64,000 nucleotides of DNA from Sinomicrobium soli (lineage in GTDB: Bacteria > Bacteroidota > Bacteroidia > Flavobacteriales > Flavobacteriaceae). The position numbers and the translations under genes are program-made. Below are positions 41,780-51,406 of this stretch, piece after piece. Below the pieces are notes generated by a model. The model did no database searches and was not told the origin of the DNA. It worked only from the letters and a program-made list of their open reading frames with translations. Where the stretch lies: the NCBI RefSeq assembly GCF_003285545.1, contig NZ_QLNV01000013.1:36003-100002 (forward strand), in the 5' to 3' direction. Numbering within the stretch: position 1 is the first letter of the stretch; the number at the start of each line of letters is the position of its first letter.

Positions 41780-43379
41780 AATCTTTCCCACTAAAAAGGC
41801 CACGATCGCTCAGCTTAAGGTCAGGGATCACCAGGAGGGCCATAAAGCTCAGGGTCATAAAAGGAGACTGCAGGGTACTCCCCATCGATTTAGCCATAGC
41901 TTCTATGGCTGTATATTTCCGGGCCACCTCGTAACCATCGGCATCAGACATGATCCCTGCCACGGGAAGGGGAAGCAACATCTCCTCACTGCCGGATACC
42001 GCCGAAATACCGCCCTTGCTGTCCACTATAAGATTTACGGCCCTTGCCAGGAGTTTGTCGTCCGAGCCTACGGCAATGATATTGTGACAATCATGAGCCA
42101 CCGAAGAAGCTATCGCCCCTTCCTTTATACCGAAGTTCCGTACAAAAGCAACTGCGGGAGGCGCATTTTCATACCTGTTGACAACGGCTATCTTCAGGAT
42201 ATCCCTTGTCGTATCCGGAACGGCAAACCCGTCGCATACCTTTGCCTTTTCCAGGGCCCCGGAAGTGATCAGCTCCCCGTCATGTGCTTCTATAATCCGG
42301 AGGTATTCTCCCGAAGCCCTGACCCGGAAGCCGGAAGCCGCCACCTTGCCTGCACAAAAATTATTGATCCCGGCAGGTTTGCCCCGGGGTATCAGCGACC
42401 TCCCCTTATCCGCAACACGGGCCCCGTTGATATAGGTGCTCAGCACACCGAAGTCTACCAGGTCCCGGACCACTATAAAATCGGCAGGGTCTCCCGGTTT
42501 CAGCTGCCCTACATTCATCCCGTAATGCCGCACGGGATTTACACAGGCAGCCCTTAACACCTTAAAAAGATCGTTGCCGCGGGATACCGCCAGGGATACC
42601 AGGGTATTGATATGCCCCTCTACGAGACTGTCCGGATGCTTGTCATCGGAGCAGAACATAATATGGTCGGGGTAATCATCGATCAGGCCGGCCAGGGCCT
42701 CAAAATTCCGGGCCGCGCTACCTTCCCGTATGATGACCTTCATGCCCAGCTTCAGTTTGTCAAGTGCCTCCTCCCTGGTGAAGCACTCGTGATCCGTGCT
42801 AATTCCGGCACTGGCATATTGTTCCGCCATTGCTCCCCGAAGACCGGGGGCGTGTCCGTCTACCGGTTTGCCGTACTTCTTTGCAACAGCAATTTTTTCC
42901 ATGACTTCCGGGTTGCGCGCTATGACCCCCGGCCAGTTCATCATTTCCGACAAGTAGCCAATATCTTCTTCCGACAGCAATCTGTCGATATCCCCGGCCG
43001 TAATGGTGGCCCCGGCCGTTTCAAAAGGAGTTGCCGGCACACAGGACGGTGCCCCGAAACAGAACTTGAAATTCACCTTCCGGCCATCGTCAAGCATATA
43101 CCTGACCCCTTCCATACCACATACATTGGCGATCTCATGCGGGTCTGATACGGTAGCCACAGTGCCGTGTACGACCGCAAGACGCGCAAATTCCGACGGC
43201 ACCAGCATGGACGACTCCACATGTACATGAGCATCGATAAAACCGGGCATCAGGAATACTTCCGGGGCCGACCCCAGCCGTTCCACCGCCTTTATCTTCC
43301 CTTCTGCCAGCACGATCTCCGCAGGATAAATATCCCGGTTCTCCATATCCACAAACTGCCCCTGTATACTATCCTTCAT
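41742..43379 (-). CDS. ade: Adenine deaminase
   Basis: 545 residues from the ATG at 43379; in-frame ATGs at 43391 and 43409 are possible. Amidohydrolase fold with metal ligands in PGFIDAHVHVESSM, FCSDDKHPDSL, and the adenine-deaminase-specific C-terminal domain (SVAHDCHNIIAVGSDDK; LPLPVAGIMSD). It converts adenine to hypoxanthine and ammonia in purine salvage. It starts 33 nt after the alpha-2-macroglobulin gene and converges on the SDR gene with a 38-nt overlap. Full length for the family. Confidence 0.93.
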   Translation of the reverse strand: MKDSIQGQFVDMENRDIYPAEIVLAEGKIKAVERLGSAPEVFLMPGFIDAHVHVESSMLVPSEFARLAVVHGTVATVSDPHEIANVCGMEGVRYMLDDGRKVNFKFCFGAPSCVPATPFETAGATITAGDIDRLLSEEDIGYLSEMMNWPGVIARNPEVMEKIAVAKKYGKPVDGHAPGLRGAMAEQYASAGISTDHECFTREEALDKLKLGMKVIIREGSAARNFEALAGLIDDYPDHIMFCSDDKHPDSLVEGHINTLVSLAVSRGNDLFKVLRAACVNPVRHYGMNVGQLKPGDPADFIVVRDLVDFGVLSTYINGARVADKGRSLIPRGKPAGINNFCAGKVAASGFRVRASGEYLRIIEAHDGELITSGALEKAKVCDGFAVPDTTRDILKIAVVNRYENAPPAVAFVRNFGIKEGAIASSVAHDCHNIIAVGSDDKLLARAVNLIVDSKGGISAVSGSEEMLLPLPVAGIMSDADGYEVARKYTAIEAMAKSMGSTLQSPFMTLSFMALLVIPDLKLSDRGLFSGKDFRFVPLFSRNVP

Positions 43380-43412
43380 TATTTCACCCATTTTCCGTTT
43401 AACCCACAACCA

Positions 43413-46400
43413 TCAACGAACCACTTCCACCCACTGTCCTTTGGTACGTACCCGGTAATCATTGTCGTACATGGCCTCGCACTGTATGCCGGGGAGATAG
43501 TATCTGCCGAGATAGGAAGCATTGACCAGTACCCGGAAAGTCTTGGTTTTTCTCGCACCCAGATCAAAATAGAAATTGGCCCTGTCGTCCCTCAGGTCAG
43601 TATAGGTCGCCGGGTTCGGGGTGTTCTGCCCCTCGCCGAAGTCGGTAAAACGGGTATTGACGATCTCCCAGCCACTGGGGAAGATATGGCTCAATGCCAC
43701 ATTTTTCAGTTCCTCTCCCTTGAGATTGGTAATACTTACCTCCGCCACAAAGTTGGTGCCCTGCGATAAGGACGACACATTCATCGTACTGCCATCCCTG
43801 CCCTTATACGTTACTACGGCCCTGAGGTTCTGCTGTTCAGCCAGTTCCTTACCTACCGGAAGGATACCGCTGCTGAGTACCCGTACAAAAACCGTATTGT
43901 CCCTGCCGTTCTCCAGTTGCAGGCTGTTGGAACCCTGCTTGACCGCGGGAGTACGCGATGCCATGGTTTTGGAAGTGTTTATACCGGCCTGTTTTCCGTT
44001 TACCGTATAGGTTACCTCCATGCCCTTACCTCCCACATACCCGGCAAATTTCGCCATAGCCAGCAGGCTGTATGCCGTACTCTGGGTACTCATCCACTTA
44101 TCCTCGCTCAGGCTTTTGGCAATGGTTACCGCAAGTTCCCGTGCCGTATCCTTGTCATTCAGCAGCACCAGTGTTTCCAGGGCCAGTGCCCGGTTCCTCT
44201 CGGTAGAGCCATAGGTGTGATAGTCGTATACCACCGGTTTAAAATCGATATTGGCCGAAGCAAAGACCTCGCGGGCTATTTCCTGCTGCCCTATCAGTGC
44301 ATAGGCTGCGGCCAGGCGATGTTTGGCCTCGTTCGATATTCCCGAAGTTTCCCTCAGGCGGTTCATCGCCGACACATCGGCACGTTCTGCCAGCGCCAGG
44401 GTATACAGGCGGTAAGCCTGGGCAAGGCTGGAACTCCGTTCCGAACTTCGCCATTGTTTGGCGGCCTGTTGCTGGTAACTGACCCAGCTGTTGCGGAAGC
44501 CTATCGGGAGTATGTACCCTCTTTTCTCCGCTTCCAGGAAAAAATGCCCCGCATAGGAAGTCCCCCAGTCGTCGGCCTGCCGCTGTCCGCTCCAGTATGC
44601 AAATCCCCCGTTGGGAAGCTGGTACCCGCCCAGCCGTTTTATGGCACTTTCCACATTTTTCTGTATGTCCTGTTTCTTTCCGGCGGTCAGGTCAAAAATA
44701 TCCGTAAGGAACAACTGCGGGAAGGCTGCGGAAGTCACCTGCTCCACACAGCCGTGGGGATAGCGGATCAGGTATTGCATGCGGCCGTCAAAATTCATCG
44801 GGGGAAGGGTAGAAAACTCCAGGCTAACGGCATTGCTGCCTGCCACCCCGAAGGTCTCCAGCCCAATCTCCCGGCTACTTCCTGGTTCCAGTACCACATC
44901 CTGTACCGAGGTCGTTACGGGATTGGGGTTTACCGCATCTATTTCCACCTCATAAGAGGCGGTCTCCCCACCTCCGGAAGCGGTGACCTCTACCTTGCCT
45001 ATCCCTTCAAAATCGGAGATCTCCAGTTCGAAATACGCCATTTTTTCATCGGGGCGTTCAAAGGAAACCGTCTGGCTGCTGTTTTCCGCCACCTTGAAGG
45101 CCTTGTTATCTTTTACCTGTACCGTCACATTTTTCACCTTGTCTTCCATGGCAAATACCGTTACCGGCAGGGTAACCTTTTCGCCCGGGGTTATCTTTCT
45201 CGGCAATGAGGCCAGTACCATAAGCGGTTTCTTCACCGGGGTGGTCTTTTCTGTGCTGCCATAAGCCCCTGTCTCCGGGTTTCCGGCAACCACCATGGTC
45301 CTCACCGAACCTATGTATTTCGGGATGGCGATCTCATGTGACGCGGTCTGTCCCTTTTTCAGGCTGAAGGGCCCCAGGTAAACCACCATCGGCTTGAAGC
45401 GATCGGCTTTTTTGTTCTTTGCCCCGGCCAGTTCTTCATCCCCTCCTATACTGAATACCTGGTCTATGCGCCCGCCGAAGGCCCCTATAACATCGTCATA
45501 GATGTCCCAGGTCTTGACGCCCAGGGCTTCCCGTGCAAAAAAGGCTTCCCAGGCATCCGGTGTACGGAACCTGGTAAGGTCGAGCAAGCCGTCGTCCACA
45601 ACAGCCAGCGTATAGGTCATGGGCCTGCCCTGTTGTTCCCTCACCTTCACGGTAACCGTTTCTTCCGGGCGCAGCACGTCCGGCATGGCCACTTCCGGTT
45701 TCAGCCGGGTGGCCGGGTCCTCCACGTTTACCGGCATTACACCGTACATCCGTATGGGAAGGTCGTTTGCCGTAGAGGCATGAGGCTGCAACAGGGAAAT
45801 ATGGATATACACATTGGGGGCATACAGGGCCTCGACAGGCAGTTCAAAACGGGTTTCCCCTTCCCCGGCATTCACCCAGCGCGCATGCAGCACCTCGGTA
45901 CCGTTTTCCACGGTCACCAGGGCACGCCCGCCGGCACTGCTGGGGAAAGTAACTACGGCCTTTTCCCCTACCGTATAGCTTTCCTTATCTGTGGAGAACA
46001 CCAGCATCGTGGCCGTAGACGGATCGTTTTTCCTCGACTTCCCGGCCCATCCCGGCCAGTCGATATAAACGGTCTGCCCCGTAGCATGCCCTCCTTCCGG
46101 ATCTTCAACATGCACCAGGTAACGCCCCCATTCCGGGTATTTCAGTTCAAATTCGAACGACGCTTTTCCATCCGCTCCGGTATCCAGTGTCCGGGAATAA
46201 ACATTCTCCCGCTGACTGCTCCCCGAATAGGAAGACAAATTATCTTCGGAGGTATCCCACCACCAGCGCCAGTTTACCTTATACACCGTAACCTTCAGTC
46301 CTTTCGTCGCCCTGGGGTTTCCATCCTCGTCAACCGAAACCACTTCAAAACGGTGTTTGGTATCGGTGAGCAGCATCCCCCGGTTTTCATCCCCTTTAGG

Positions 46401-48959
46401 CACATTAAGCCCGATATAAGTCTGATAGGGTGAGTAGGTCCTGGAAAAGACATCCGTACTGAAATCTCCCCCGGTCTCGTATACCTTGGTTGTGAAAGAA
46501 GCCCTGAGCATTCCCGGGGCGGCTTTGTCCAGCTGGGGTTTCAGCGAGAACACCGCTTTTCCCTCCGCGTCGATCTTCCCGTCAAAAACGGTCTGTTCTT
46601 CAGCGCGGAACGACCTGGTTGGGTCGTCGAAGACATATCCCGGAAACTGCCCGAAGGCTGTTTTCTGCGGCTGGAACCTGAGCTGTATATCCGCTTTCAG
46701 GTTTCGGGCTACCGCCCCGTGAAGCCAGGCTACATCCAGGGTTCCGTGTACCGGTTTTGAGCCGGAGAGTATCTCGTCTTCAAAGCCGGCCTTTATTTTC
46801 AGCCGGTTGGGCTTTATGGTCTCTATCCGTATGTTCTTATGGAATGAAGCACCCCCTACGGAAACCACCGCCTGCCAGTTCCCCGTAGGTGCATCCTGGT
46901 CGGTAGGCGTAATAAACGTATAAAAATTACCTACCCCCCCGTTGCGGGTCTTCTTTGTCACTATTTTGCCATAGGGATCACGCAGCTCGAATTTTACCGG
47001 ATGCCCGGCAGGCAGCCTGCTGGCCTTGTCATTCAGCACAAAAGAAAGAAAAAGCGTATCTCCCGGACGCCATACGCCCCGCTCCCCGTAAATATATCCC
47101 TTGATCCCCTTTTGCAGGGTAACACCCGACACATCGAACTTACTCACCGAAAGGGCATTGCCGTCGTTCAGCTTGACATAGGTTTTGCTATTTCCCTTTT
47201 CTGCAATGGCAAAAGAAGCCGGACGATCGGCATCGTACATGGCAAAACCATCCTGGTCGGTAACCGCCCGCGCCACCTCCTGCTGCTGAAAATTATAGAA
47301 GGTCACTTTGGCCCCCGCCTCCGGGTCGGCGGTAACCAGGTTGGTCACGCTTATAAAATAAGACTGGTTGTTTCCCTTTTTTACCGTAGCGCCGAGATCC
47401 GAAGCCAGGATGTTGACCGTTGTCTTCCTGTTGCGGTAATAGGACGTATGGCAGGGATTGTCCCTTTCGCTCCAGCTATAGGAATAATCGTAATAGTAAT
47501 CGTCGTAATAATACTGCTCTGCATTGTCCCAGTAGCTCGACTCCCCGACGGCACTGTCGTAATCCTCTTCTTCCGTGTCTTCCTCCTCGGTAAAATTGGT
47601 AGTGCTGCAGGTATAGGTACTGTATGAAGGGCGAAATCGGAATTCCACCCTGTAGACAGCCCCCGGATCAGGATTGATAAGCTCCCGCAGGTCCAGGGCA
47701 TAGGCGTGCCATTTGCCGTCGCCGGGAGTAATTTCATCCTGCAACACTATGGTTTTACGCGCTACGGGCCTGGCCACGGTGCGCAAATCGCCTTCGCCCC
47801 CGTTAATATCCTGGTATTGCAGGAACTGAAGGATGTTGTCCTGGAATATTTTTATCACCGACACATCAACGGCCTTCAGGTTTACCGCCTCAAAATTGAC
47901 TTTCAGATTGTTGGACGAGGGCAGGATGGAACCGCTTTGCAGCAGCCTCACATCCGGTTTGAGCTGTTCGAAGGCCACCTGTTCGGAAAAGAGCTGTTTC
48001 AGCTTGTAGTTCTCCGCATTCTGTATGCCCTGAAATACTTCCAGTTTTTTTGTTCCCGACAGGGTGCCCTTCGGGTATACCTTGAGCACGTTCCCGTTTA
48101 CCGAAAATTTAAGCGACCCGGCATCCTGGATCTGGACCAGGCCGTTAAAGTCCTGGTTCTTTTTAAGCGGGTCTGAAAAACTGATCTCCAGGTATGGCTT
48201 GTCGGTCCCGGCCACCTGGACCTCTATCACGGTAAAATTATTCTTTCCGGGAACGGCTACCTCTCCCTGCCCTTCCGAATCGATACCGAAGGCTTTTCCG
48301 CTCCACGACACCTTTACTTTGGAATCTTCTTCCTGCCGCTGTATGCTGTCTATCTTAAACCGGAAGGTGGTATGGGTGCCTGCAGTGGCATAAAAATCCA
48401 CAGGGAGGTCCTTATCCCCCTGCGAAGCCATCACGAGGTTTTTGGCAATACCGATATCGAGCTGGTCACTGCTCCGGAGTGTTCCCTCAATATACTGCCA
48501 GTTGCGGTCATACGACTGCAGGTGATCGGTGGTAATGTTGAATTCCTGTTTGACGGTCTTTACCCGGAACCGGAATTTTCTCAGGTCGGCAGGGAGGTCC
48601 TCTACCAATGCTTCCAGGTCAAGGGTAAACTCGTATTCCGTATCCTGCTCCAGGGATTCTTCAGGAACAAAAGCCACGGTCTGGTTGTTCAGGGCGACAA
48701 CCTTACCCTTGATATTCGGGGAAACCCTGAAAAGACGTTCCGGGAGCTCCTTGTTTTTCTCCCATCCCTCCACGGGCTGTGTAAGCACCACCCTGATATC
48801 TGAAGTGGTGGAAATAATCCCCTGGGAAACATCGGAGACGTATTCGCGGTATTTGAACAAGTTGGAAACCTGTTCCCTGACCGCCTGTTCGGGATCTTTA
48901 TCCTTACAGGATACCACGATCATGGCGATGGCAATAAAGAGTAAATGTTTCAGACGCAT
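43413..48959 (-). CDS. Bacterial alpha-2-macroglobulin family lipoprotein with thioester motif
   Basis: 1848 residues. Lipobox IVVSC near residue 18. A series of immunoglobulin-like MG domains (about 30-1100, including the YGERGVWRPGDTLFLSFVLND segment typical of MG3), an alpha-2-macroglobulin domain (VRTMVVAGNPETGAYGSTEKT), and a thiol-ester alpha-helical domain with HGCVEQ, Cys1404 and Gln1407. A Tyr/Asp-rich low-complexity insert lies near residues 465-495. Bacterial members are periplasmic or surface protease traps that bind attackers through the thioester. The usual partner penicillin-binding protein 1C gene is not adjacent. It lies between isoaspartyl peptidase and adenine deaminase genes, all on one strand with short gaps. 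Confidence 0.92.
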   Translation of the reverse strand: MRLKHLLFIAIAMIVVSCKDKDPEQAVREQVSNLFKYREYVSDVSQGIISTTSDIRVVLTQPVEGWEKNKELPERLFRVSPNIKGKVVALNNQTVAFVPEESLEQDTEYEFTLDLEALVEDLPADLRKFRFRVKTVKQEFNITTDHLQSYDRNWQYIEGTLRSSDQLDIGIAKNLVMASQGDKDLPVDFYATAGTHTTFRFKIDSIQRQEEDSKVKVSWSGKAFGIDSEGQGEVAVPGKNNFTVIEVQVAGTDKPYLEISFSDPLKKNQDFNGLVQIQDAGSLKFSVNGNVLKVYPKGTLSGTKKLEVFQGIQNAENYKLKQLFSEQVAFEQLKPDVRLLQSGSILPSSNNLKVNFEAVNLKAVDVSVIKIFQDNILQFLQYQDINGGEGDLRTVARPVARKTIVLQDEITPGDGKWHAYALDLRELINPDPGAVYRVEFRFRPSYSTYTCSTTNFTEEEDTEEEDYDSAVGESSYWDNAEQYYYDDYYYDYSYSWSERDNPCHTSYYRNRKTTVNILASDLGATVKKGNNQSYFISVTNLVTADPEAGAKVTFYNFQQQEVARAVTDQDGFAMYDADRPASFAIAEKGNSKTYVKLNDGNALSVSKFDVSGVTLQKGIKGYIYGERGVWRPGDTLFLSFVLNDKASRLPAGHPVKFELRDPYGKIVTKKTRNGGVGNFYTFITPTDQDAPTGNWQAVVSVGGASFHKNIRIETIKPNRLKIKAGFEDEILSGSKPVHGTLDVAWLHGAVARNLKADIQLRFQPQKTAFGQFPGYVFDDPTRSFRAEEQTVFDGKIDAEGKAVFSLKPQLDKAAPGMLRASFTTKVYETGGDFSTDVFSRTYSPYQTYIGLNVPKGDENRGMLLTDTKHRFEVVSVDEDGNPRATKGLKVTVYKVNWRWWWDTSEDNLSSYSGSSQRENVYSRTLDTGADGKASFEFELKYPEWGRYLVHVEDPEGGHATGQTVYIDWPGWAGKSRKNDPSTATMLVFSTDKESYTVGEKAVVTFPSSAGGRALVTVENGTEVLHARWVNAGEGETRFELPVEALYAPNVYIHISLLQPHASTANDLPIRMYGVMPVNVEDPATRLKPEVAMPDVLRPEETVTVKVREQQGRPMTYTLAVVDDGLLDLTRFRTPDAWEAFFAREALGVKTWDIYDDVIGAFGGRIDQVFSIGGDEELAGAKNKKADRFKPMVVYLGPFSLKKGQTASHEIAIPKYIGSVRTMVVAGNPETGAYGSTEKTTPVKKPLMVLASLPRKITPGEKVTLPVTVFAMEDKVKNVTVQVKDNKAFKVAENSSQTVSFERPDEKMAYFELEISDFEGIGKVEVTASGGGETASYEVEIDAVNPNPVTTSVQDVVLEPGSSREIGLETFGVAGSNAVSLEFSTLPPMNFDGRMQYLIRYPHGCVEQVTSAAFPQLFLTDIFDLTAGKKQDIQKNVESAIKRLGGYQLPNGGFAYWSGQRQADDWGTSYAGHFFLEAEKRGYILPIGFRNSWVSYQQQAAKQWRSSERSSSLAQAYRLYTLALAERADVSAMNRLRETSGISNEAKHRLAAAYALIGQQEIAREVFASANIDFKPVVYDYHTYGSTERNRALALETLVLLNDKDTARELAVTIAKSLSEDKWMSTQSTAYSLLAMAKFAGYVGGKGMEVTYTVNGKQAGINTSKTMASRTPAVKQGSNSLQLENGRDNTVFVRVLSSGILPVGKELAEQQNLRAVVTYKGRDGSTMNVSSLSQGTNFVAEVSITNLKGEELKNVALSHIFPSGWEIVNTRFTDFGEGQNTPNPATYTDLRDDRANFYFDLGARKTKTFRVLVNASYLGRYYLPGIQCEAMYDNDYRVRTKGQWVEVVR

Positions 48960-49013
48960 AATGTTCCGTTTTAATATGACATGCCCTCTCAGGGGACCGT
49001 TGTAATCTTAAGG

Positions 49014-50081
49014 TTAATCTTCTCCGAATATTCCGATATGTTTCTGCCCGTCTGCACCGATACCCGCCCTGTACATCCCGGGGGTGTTGAATTCCATAAC
49101 GATATTCCCCTTATGGTCTACCGCTATGATCCCTCCGTTTCCTCCCATTTCCGGGAGCTTCTTCCGGATAACCTCCCGGGCCGCCTGTTCCAGGGTATGG
49201 CCCCGGTATTCCATAAGTGCGGAAATATCATACGCTACGACGCCCCGGATAAAGAACTCTCCCCATCCTGTAGACGAAACGGCACAGGTATTGTTGTTGG
49301 CATAGGTACCGGCCCCGATAACGGGAGAATCCCCGATACGCCCCCAGCGCTTGTTGGTCATCCCCCCGGTAGAGGTTGCGGCTGCGAGATTTCCCTTGCG
49401 GTCCAGTGCCACACATCCCACCGTACCGTATTTGGAATCCCTGATAAAAGGGTCGTAGGCCGATGCCTGTTGTTTTCTGTTTTCCCGCCTTGCCTTTTCC
49501 TGTACGGCCTTAAGCGCCCGCATCCGTTCCCCGGTATGAAAGTACCCCTCCGGCACCATTTCCAGTCCCTGCTCCCGGGCAAAAGCCTCCGCCCCTTCAC
49601 GGGCCAGCATAACGTGTTCCGATCTTTCCATGACCGCACGGGCCAGTGAAACAGGGTTTTTAACTGTGGTTACCCCGGCCACCGCCCCTGCATTCAGGCT
49701 TTGCCCGTCCATAACGGAAGCGTCCAGTTCATTCCGCCCGTCGCTGGTAAAAACCGCACCCTTTCCGGCATTGAACAGGGGGGAATCTTCAAGCATGACC
49801 ACCACCCGCTCCACGGCATCCAGGCTGCTGCCTCCCCGTTGCAGCACGGCATATCCCGTATCCAGCGCTTTTTCAAGTACACTCCTGTACTGCGCTTCCC
49901 GTTCCGGGGAAAGGTTCTTCCGGAGAATGGTCCCCGCACCCCCGTGAATCACCAGGGCAACTCTTTCTTCTTTATCATCGCGGGCTCCCCCGGAGGTTCC
50001 GGCTTCCTGCCTGCAGGAAAGTACTGCAAAAAGTGCCAGGCCGTACAATACGGTCTTGAAGGTATACTTGTTCGGGAACAT
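49014..50081 (-). CDS. Isoaspartyl peptidase / L-asparaginase (type 2, Ntn hydrolase)
   Basis: 355 residues with an N-terminal lipoprotein-like signal (VLYGLALFAVLSCRQ). Residues after 35 follow the plant-type asparaginase fold: VALVIHGGAGTI, the autocleavage site before the nucleophile Thr in KYGTVGCVALD, then ATSTGGMTNKRWGRIGDSPVIGAGTYAN and NGGIIAVDHKGN. The precursor cleaves itself and hydrolyses beta-aspartyl dipeptides or asparagine. Location is extracytoplasmic, which suits peptide scavenging or repair. The alpha-2-macroglobulin gene starts 54 nt downstream. Confidence 0.92.
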   Translation of the reverse strand: MFPNKYTFKTVLYGLALFAVLSCRQEAGTSGGARDDKEERVALVIHGGAGTILRKNLSPEREAQYRSVLEKALDTGYAVLQRGGSSLDAVERVVVMLEDSPLFNAGKGAVFTSDGRNELDASVMDGQSLNAGAVAGVTTVKNPVSLARAVMERSEHVMLAREGAEAFAREQGLEMVPEGYFHTGERMRALKAVQEKARRENRKQQASAYDPFIRDSKYGTVGCVALDRKGNLAAATSTGGMTNKRWGRIGDSPVIGAGTYANNNTCAVSSTGWGEFFIRGVVAYDISALMEYRGHTLEQAAREVIRKKLPEMGGNGGIIAVDHKGNIVMEFNTPGMYRAGIGADGQKHIGIFGED

Positions 50082-50458
50082 ATAACGGCTCGTTTAAAAA
50101 ATAAAAATACTAAAAATACCGGCCGGATCGTTCAAAACAGGACGAATCAACACTCGACCAGTCAAAAATAACAGCCAACCACCTTTAAAAAAATCCCCGG
50201 AAACGGGTATTTTTTCCTTTCCGAAACGGTAAATACCACGGAAACGGGCTATGGCCTTCCGGGCAGACTGCCGGTATCCGGGAGAGATCATGGAAGCTGT
50301 TGAAATTACAACAAAATTAAATACGGGAAGCATGCGGCCCAAAGGCAGAAATCCGTAATTTTAGGGCTTCGGCACCAAAAGGTACCTGAAACCCCTTGCT
50401 CCCCTGCATACGGGGAGCCGGTCATCATTATTTTCCATATCAAAAAGGACATTCAGAC
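50082..50458. other. Divergent intergenic region
   Basis: Lies between the asparaginase gene (minus) and the hydroxyanthranilate dioxygenase gene (plus). It contains a small stem CCCG-GAAA-CGGG followed by TATTTTTT near 50196-50213 and a TAATTTTA near 50355 that is one base from a -7 box. No coding frame is credible. Confidence 0.4.
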
Positions 50459-50992
50459 ATGAGTATCAAAAAACCTTTTAACCTTCACCGATGGATCGAC
50501 GAGAACCGGGAACTTCTCAAACCGCCGGTAGGGAACAAGAACCTCTACACCGAATCGGAAGATTATATCGTGATGGTCGTTGCCGGGCCCAATGCCCGTA
50601 AGGACTTCCACTACAATCAGACCGAAGAATTCTTTTACCAGATCGAGGGGCACATCAAGGTGGTCGTCCAGGAAAACGGGGAGCGCAAAGAGATGGAACT
50701 CGGCCCCGGCGACATGTACCTCAACCCCGCCGGGGTGCCCCACAGCCCGGTGCGGAGCGAAGGGTCCGTAGGCCTCGTGATAGAGCGAAAAAGGGCCGGA
50801 AAGAATTTTAAGGACGGGCTGCTGTGGTATTGCGAAAACTGCAATCACAAACTCCACGAAGTCTATTTTGAACTTCACGACATAGAAAAAGACTTTCTGC
50901 CGCACTTCCGGGACTTTTATAATTCGGAGGCACTGCGCACCTGTGAACAATGCGGAACCGTCATGGATACCGACCCGAGGTTTACGGACTGA
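50459..50992 (+). CDS. nbaC: 3-hydroxyanthranilate 3,4-dioxygenase
   Basis: 177 residues from the ATG at 50459; the frame upstream is open but adds no homologous sequence. Cupin fold with iron ligands in DFHYNQTEEFFYQIEGHI (His, Glu) and NPAGVPHSP (His). The C-terminus has two CxxC pairs (CENCNHKLHE and CEQCGTVMD), the rubredoxin-like iron site of bacterial enzymes. It opens the ring of 3-hydroxyanthranilate to aminocarboxymuconate semialdehyde in the kynurenine route of tryptophan breakdown or NAD synthesis. No other kynurenine-pathway gene is next to it. Confidence 0.94.
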   Translation: MSIKKPFNLHRWIDENRELLKPPVGNKNLYTESEDYIVMVVAGPNARKDFHYNQTEEFFYQIEGHIKVVVQENGERKEMELGPGDMYLNPAGVPHSPVRSEGSVGLVIERKRAGKNFKDGLLWYCENCNHKLHEVYFELHDIEKDFLPHFRDFYNSEALRTCEQCGTVMDTDPRFTD

Positions 50993-51211
50993 TCAGTTGC
51001 CTTTACGGCTTATGAGCACCGCTCCGGCAATAAGGCATATAACGCCTCCGCCGAGATAGGCATACCCCCTGGTCCTGGACGAGGAATCCTCTGCCTTAAG
51101 CTCAAGATCGCCGATTTCGATACCACTTTCGCTGTCGCCTAAAGTGTTTATGCCTACATATCCTGCAACCAGCCCGGCCAGGATTAAAATTATTCCGATA
51201 GTTTTTTTCAT
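50993..51211 (-). CDS. DUF3185-type small membrane protein
   Basis: 72 residues from the ATG at 51211. Two hydrophobic helices (IGIILILAGLVAGYVGI and YLGGGVICLIAGAVLISR) flank an acidic loop. It matches small DUF3185-like inner-membrane proteins; no function is known. It is convergent with the hydroxyanthranilate dioxygenase gene, whose stop directly abuts its own. Confidence 0.65.
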   Translation of the reverse strand: MKKTIGIILILAGLVAGYVGINTLGDSESGIEIGDLELKAEDSSSRTRGYAYLGGGVICLIAGAVLISRKGN

Positions 51212-51406
51212 AATATGCATTTTTATGTGGATATATCCATAAAATTAATAAAAAAATAACACATAAATTCAATATATAATCAAGTTATCAGAGCCTCCTT
51301 TACCATTCGACCCGGGAAATACGGATCTGCCGGGAAGGTTTAACAGGAGAAAATAATAATTTGTAACTTCGTGAAAATTTAACAGTCTACTCAAAAAAAG
51401 TTATAA

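Noticed and set aside
50094..50342. 82-codon minus-strand frame upstream of the asparaginase gene
   Set aside because: No start signal, no motif, and it occupies the divergent promoter region.
51350..51366. -7 promoter box for the ALDH7 gene (ATAATTTG)
   Set aside because: The first two bases are inverted relative to TAnnTTTG and there is no -33 box, so it was left unannotated.
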